Assembly: GCA_028023455.1 (NCBI GenBank)
Contig: JAQFVV010000548.1
Location: 124,001-188,000 of the forward strand
Origin: Epiperipatus broadwayi
Taxonomy: Eukaryota; Onychophora; Udeonychophora; Euonychophora; Peripatidae
Reading direction: 5' to 3'
Length of the DNA: 64,000 bases
The notes under the pieces are model-generated. The model was given only the letters and a program-made list of their open reading frames with translations, ran no database searches and had not been told where the DNA came from. A program made the translations under genes and the position numbers. Below are positions 62,000 through 64,000 of the stretch, piece after piece. Within the stretch, counting starts at the first letter, position 1. Every line of letters begins with the position of its first letter.

Positions 62000-62040
62000 G
62001 ATGACTTGTGTGACCAAGTCAAAATATCGGAATATGTCAT
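61990..62040 (+). ncRNA. Decayed hammerhead-like motif after PLE
   Basis: A 6-bp hairpin GACTTG/CAAGTC (62,003-62,008 with 62,015-62,020) is followed by AAAATATCGG (GAAA expected), and a short ATAT...ATGT pairing ends in GTC at 62,036-62,038. The CTGA box is replaced by GTGGAT. About 90 nt beyond the PLE stop codon. Confidence 0.3.
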
Positions 62041-62119
62041 TTATAATGCAACCCATGAAAATCTTCATTTCAATATATATATATAATATTATTATTTGAT
62101 GTCTGTACTTTTAAAGCAA

Positions 62120-62275
62120 TATATGTAATTATATAACTGAATATTTGTAAATACAAAGCGTTAGTTGACACAGATTACTGAGATAATCGAAAGCGCTCCT
62201 AAGTGGATAAAATTTTTAATTATTTAGTTACTGTATTTACAAATATTCAGTTATATATATATATATATATATATA
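62120..62275. repeat. Inverted repeat with structured centre
   Basis: ATAACTGAATATTTGTAAAT (from 62,134) has its complement at about 62,230-62,254, followed by (AT)n to 62,275. The centre contains CTGAGATAATCGAAAGCGCT (about 62,179-62,198), faintly resembling the hammerhead layout. Confidence 0.7.
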
Positions 62276-63149
62276 ATTAATCAATGTCTGTATTGCAATT
62301 ATAATAAAAATATATAATTTTTCATAACAATACAATAATTAATGCAGTAAAAAATATTTTAAAAACAAATATATACCATAATTTAATAGAAGTACTTTCG
62401 ACTATCTATGTTGTCCTTATCAACTAGATTCAAATTGTATTACAAAAAACCTTTACAAATGTATACAAAAAGAATTACATCATACATCAATTTTCCCACA
62501 ATTCATTAATTTTTATATTAGCAGCCTGTCTATTTATCAAATGTTTGTTTTCCATTTTTTATTAACATAGCTTCTTTAATTTTACATTTATTATTATTTG
62601 TTTCGATACACAAAATCTTAACTTTATTAAAATCAAAATCACAACCATAATTACATGTAACATTATTGAAGCTGGAAATATTACAGTACATCTTTCTGTT
62701 TTACCTAGTGGCAATGACATCAGCACTAGTATGGGTTTGAACCCAATCTTGTCTATTAGCTGACACTTGTCTCATAATAGGTGGTAGTAGGTGTATCTTA
62801 TAACAATATTTGTAATAAATATTATAATCTTTTATCTAATTTACATTTCATTAATTTATATTTTGTGATTAAAACTAAGGGATTATGTGACTATTTAATT
62901 AGATATCTTTGTCCAAATCAAAATGAATAACTAAAATGATAACTATTATTCATCCACTGTTCAAAATATCACTATCATCATGTAAGAAAGAGTACCATTT
63001 ATGGATTTAATAAAATTTCAATATTATTCTCAAACACATATGTGCTTTCACCGCTTAAAAGTATCTAATATGACTGTATCATTTTTGTACTTTTAATCTA
63101 CCAATCACTATTAAGATTTGATGTCTGTCATTAAACTTATATCTGGAAT
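62276..63149. other. Gene-free DNA, nothing recognised
   Basis: A short minus-strand Asn/Lys-rich remnant near 62,510-62,660 recalls the gag-like fragments but is too degraded to call. Confidence 0.4.
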
Positions 63150-63560
63150 TCACTACATTTCAGCAAGCTACATGTTGCCCAATCAGAAAATGACATACTT
63201 TTCTATTAATCAAGTCACTAATAATAAGATCTTTGTCAGGAAACCAATTATTATATTTTTAATGAACCCCAAAATAGATTTACTTATATCGATAATAGAA
63301 TTCCATGCCCCAATAAGATGACAATCCTAAAAATCTGAATTAGCATTGTTTTGTTTAATAGCTGTTAAACTTTGGACTATAGTAGATTTTTTCAGATATG
63401 ATTGGTATTAAATCTATTTTAATGTTCCTATCATTTTAACCCTGTATTGTTCTAATTTATATTTGAACTTTACTTGTATTCTGTTTTCCTAAATTTAATG
63501 TAATGTATTAAATTCTATCAATTTATATCTATGAAAGCTTTAATAAGAACAGCAAATGAG
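63150..63560 (+). repeat. Dispersed repeat, family E, copy 2
   Basis: Collinear with 42,170-42,620 in the same orientation. The 67-aa frame at 63,118-63,321 within it is not supported as a gene. Confidence 0.7.
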
Positions 63561-63654
63561 TAATTATAGTCAAAATTGTAAACAGATTATGCACCAAAAC
63601 ATATATTCTTTATTGGCATCCACAGGTAGAGACTTTTTAATTATATCCTCACTA

Positions 63655-63705
63655 TATATATATATAATCAAGCTATAAACTATATATATATATAATCAAG
63701 CTTAA
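63655..63705. repeat. Short duplicated (AT)n plus AATCAAGCT unit
   Basis: CTATATATATATATAATCAA, then GCTATAAA, then a second near-identical unit. Confidence 0.8.
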
Positions 63706-63898
63706 AGATTTGTTTTGATGCCATGTTTTCTTCTTTCTTTTCTTCTGCCAAAAAAAAAACAAATAATATATTATTTTTTTCCATTATATGATAATTTATA
63801 TAATTACACATACATTTCTGGACCCTATTTAAACATTAATACCTGATTATTCTTCATTCAATAATACTCTTGTTAAATAAACACCTTCTAATCAAATA

Positions 63899-64000
63899 GC
63901 CCAAGCAGTTTACAAAATTTCATGCCCAATCAATGGATGTAAAGCAGCATATTATGGAGAGACCTGTGCCAACATCACCACCAGAACATCTCAACATCAT
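63899..64000 (+). pseudogene. PLE GIY-YIG domain start, cut by window edge
   Basis: The frame reads AQAVYKISCPINGCKAAYYG and then ETCANITTRTSQHH. This is the 'vYki.C....C...YiGeT...l..R...H' opening of a Penelope GIY-YIG domain, with YIG as YYG. It runs off the window. No RT is visible upstream, so it may be 5'-truncated. It belongs to a different PLE subfamily from 5,868 and 61,166, judging by the C-P-x(3)-C spacing. Confidence 0.7.

Noticed and set aside
61727-62099. Opposite-strand and alternative-frame ORFs over the PLE GIY-YIG region
   Set aside because: Shadows of the frame at 61,166-61,903.
62700-62785. B-box-like GGGTTCAAACCC on the minus strand
   Set aside because: As at 4,802: a lone self-complementary B box without an A box.

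Overview
This window looks like AT-rich, gene-poor intergenic DNA from an animal. The evidence is one intact-looking single-exon seven-transmembrane receptor, animal-type retroelements (Penelope-like, RTE-like and another APE-type LINE, and an LTR element), dense (AT)n and tetranucleotide microsatellites, and a 500-N scaffold gap. I cannot name the species. The repertoire fits a mollusc or another lophotrochozoan, but that is inference; no search was run.

Layout. 1-5.4 kb has almost nothing recognisable. 5.7-8.35 kb is a decayed Penelope-like element (PLE; minus strand, RT plus GIY-YIG) facing an inverted copy of its own 3' end. 8.36-9.9 kb holds three small foldback elements. 10-19 kb is mostly unannotatable, with one dispersed repeat and one tandem duplication. 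19.45-19.86 kb is a PLE 3' end (minus). 21-22.9 kb is a decayed LINE (plus). 23.76-24.0 kb is a foldback element. The gap is at 26,632-27,131. 27.6-30.6 kb carries two oppositely oriented RTE-like LINE fragments. 30.64-31.64 kb is a three-unit tandem array. 31.65-33.9, 49.0-50.1 and 51.3-54.2 kb are three copies of one LTR retrotransposon family in the same orientation (LTR plus gag, solo LTR, LTR plus gag and start of protease). Further RTE fragments lie at 39.8-40.5 and 45.8-48.5 kb. Two foldback elements sit at 42.8-43.6 kb. The receptor gene is at 54,977-55,918, followed by two long tetranucleotide arrays. 60.2-62.0 kb is a foldback of about 870-bp arms made of two PLE 3' halves, and the window ends inside another PLE GIY-YIG domain.

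Main observation. Several unrelated-looking small repeats share a layout: a CTGA-like box, a 4-6 bp hairpin, GAAA directly against it, then a very short palindrome ending in a cleavable triplet. That is the hammerhead ribozyme layout. The best cases are 43,454-43,497 (plus strand, perfect 6-bp stem I, only core position 9 changed), its inverted partner at 43,231-43,274, and 19,453-19,492 (minus strand, canonical CTGAGGA...GAAA...GTC, with the CTGA containing the stop codon of the PLE ORF). PLEs and animal retrozymes are known to carry hammerheads. The foldback setting, the recurring U at position 9, the tandem array at 30.6-31.6 kb and the overlap with the stop codon deserve follow-up.

The only gene that may be functional is the receptor. 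Everything else coding-like is a broken transposon remnant.
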